Source: JAAYJK01 sp964531295 (GTDB lineage: Bacteria; Bacillota; Syntrophomonadia; Syntrophomonadales; Syntrophomonadaceae). From it: DNA of 5,674 nt. Below the pieces are notes generated by a model. It did not search any database and was not told the DNA's origin. It worked only from the letters and a program-made list of their open reading frames with translations. Shown here piece after piece: positions 5,283-5,674 of the stretch. The position numbers and the translations under genes are program-made. Numbering within the stretch: the first letter of the stretch is position 1; each line of letters opens with the position of its first letter. The stretch lies in the NCBI GenBank assembly GCA_964531295.1, contig CAZHHJ010000146.1:1-5674 (forward strand), written 5' to 3'.

Positions 5283-5674
5283 TCAACTTTTGTTCTGCTG
5301 TTTCATCATCATGAGCAGAAAAGGCATTACCAGGTAAATGCTGGTAGTGGAAGCGGCTACAATGCCGGAATCATTTATGATTAAGGCCACCAGTGCTGCA
5401 GTAACTATAGCAACAAAACCTTTAAGAATAATGGGACGGCGAGCAAAAAGCTCTTTCATAGCTCCTACCGGGAAGTATATAAAGGTGGCCAGGACCAGTA
5501 ATATTACGATAAAGACCCGGCTCCAGATAGTATACCTGATCAGCTTAATGTTGACCTGCAGTTTACGCATTATTATGGTCAGGGCTTCCTGCCAACCACC
5601 ACCCACGATTTGATTGGCTGCCCGGCCAATATGTGACTGCAGTTCAGTGGGGCGGTGCATATCATAATAACTAA
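5283..5674 (-). CDS. Unidentified membrane protein, C-terminal part
   Basis: The frame runs from the stop at 5283-5285 to the window edge without interruption. The ATG at 5660 has no ribosome binding site, so this is most likely the C-terminal 129 residues of a longer protein whose start lies outside. Counting from that ATG, hydrophobic segments are at about 46-67, 76-96 and 98-118, separated by the basic loop KELFARRP (69-76). A polar stretch (1-43, with helix-like QEALTIIMRKLQVNIKLIRY) precedes them. The motif NDSGIVAAS (96-104) between the last two segments is distinctive. I associate it with the C-termini of large uncharacterised clostridial membrane proteins, but this is a memory-level link, not an identification. 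The tail QQNKS is hydrophilic. It converges on marR with 71 bases between them. No function is assigned. Confidence 0.7.
   Translation of the reverse strand, partial: SYYDMHRPTELQSHIGRAANQIVGGGWQEALTIIMRKLQVNIKLIRYTIWSRVFIVILLVLATFIYFPVGAMKELFARRPIILKGFVAIVTAALVALIINDSGIVAASTTSIYLVMPFLLMMMKQQNKS

Noticed and set aside
5338..5613. 91-residue + strand frame opposite the membrane protein gene
   Set aside because: Antisense shadow; the - strand frame has coherent membrane segments and a terminator, while this one has neither a ribosome binding site nor recognisable domain features.
1..5674. CRISPR arrays, tRNA or rRNA genes, insertion sequences, toxin-antitoxin or defence genes
   Set aside because: None seen: no regularly spaced repeats, no cloverleaf ends, no transposase frame, and all larger open frames are accounted for.

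Overview
The window looks like chromosomal DNA of a Firmicute, most likely an anaerobic clostridium of the Syntrophomonadaceae/Peptococcaceae kind. This rests on a c-di-AMP riboswitch fragment, a T-box leader, an OpuA-type betaine transporter, strong AGGAG ribosome binding sites, and a TrpRS carrying a four-cysteine pattern known from an iron-sulfur TrpRS of an anaerobe. The genus is an inference; nothing in the window fixes it.

Layout, left to right. Positions 1-50 are the 3' end of a ydaO/yuaA-class (c-di-AMP) riboswitch cut by the window edge. After a gene-free leader comes the + strand operon opuAA-opuAB-opuAC (237-3196): ATPase with CBS pair, permease, and betaine-binding lipoprotein. 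It closes with a perfect 16-bp terminator hairpin (3217-3258). Convergent to it on the - strand is trpS (3304-4317), preceded by a tryptophan T-box leader (4361-4585) whose specifier codon is readable as UGG. A divergent intergenic region (4586-4785) holds a 12-bp inverted repeat near the presumed trpS promoter, then a good sigma-A promoter and a 7-6-7 palindrome in front of a MarR-family regulator gene (4786-5211, +). A short inverted-repeat element (5219-5278) separates marR from the C-terminal part of an unidentified membrane protein gene on the - strand (5283 to the window edge).

Functionally these are three unrelated units. The opu operon imports compatible solutes during osmotic stress, and c-di-AMP may act on it twice: through the RNA leader and through the CBS domains of the ATPase. 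trpS is controlled by tRNA-Trp charging. The MarR gene stands alone and probably autoregulates; its target is not evident. No wholly new multi-gene system was found. The items most worth a second look are the putative [4Fe-4S] TrpRS, the riboswitch-plus-CBS pairing on the opu operon, the marR/trpS intergenic operator structure, and the REPIN-like element at 5219-5278.
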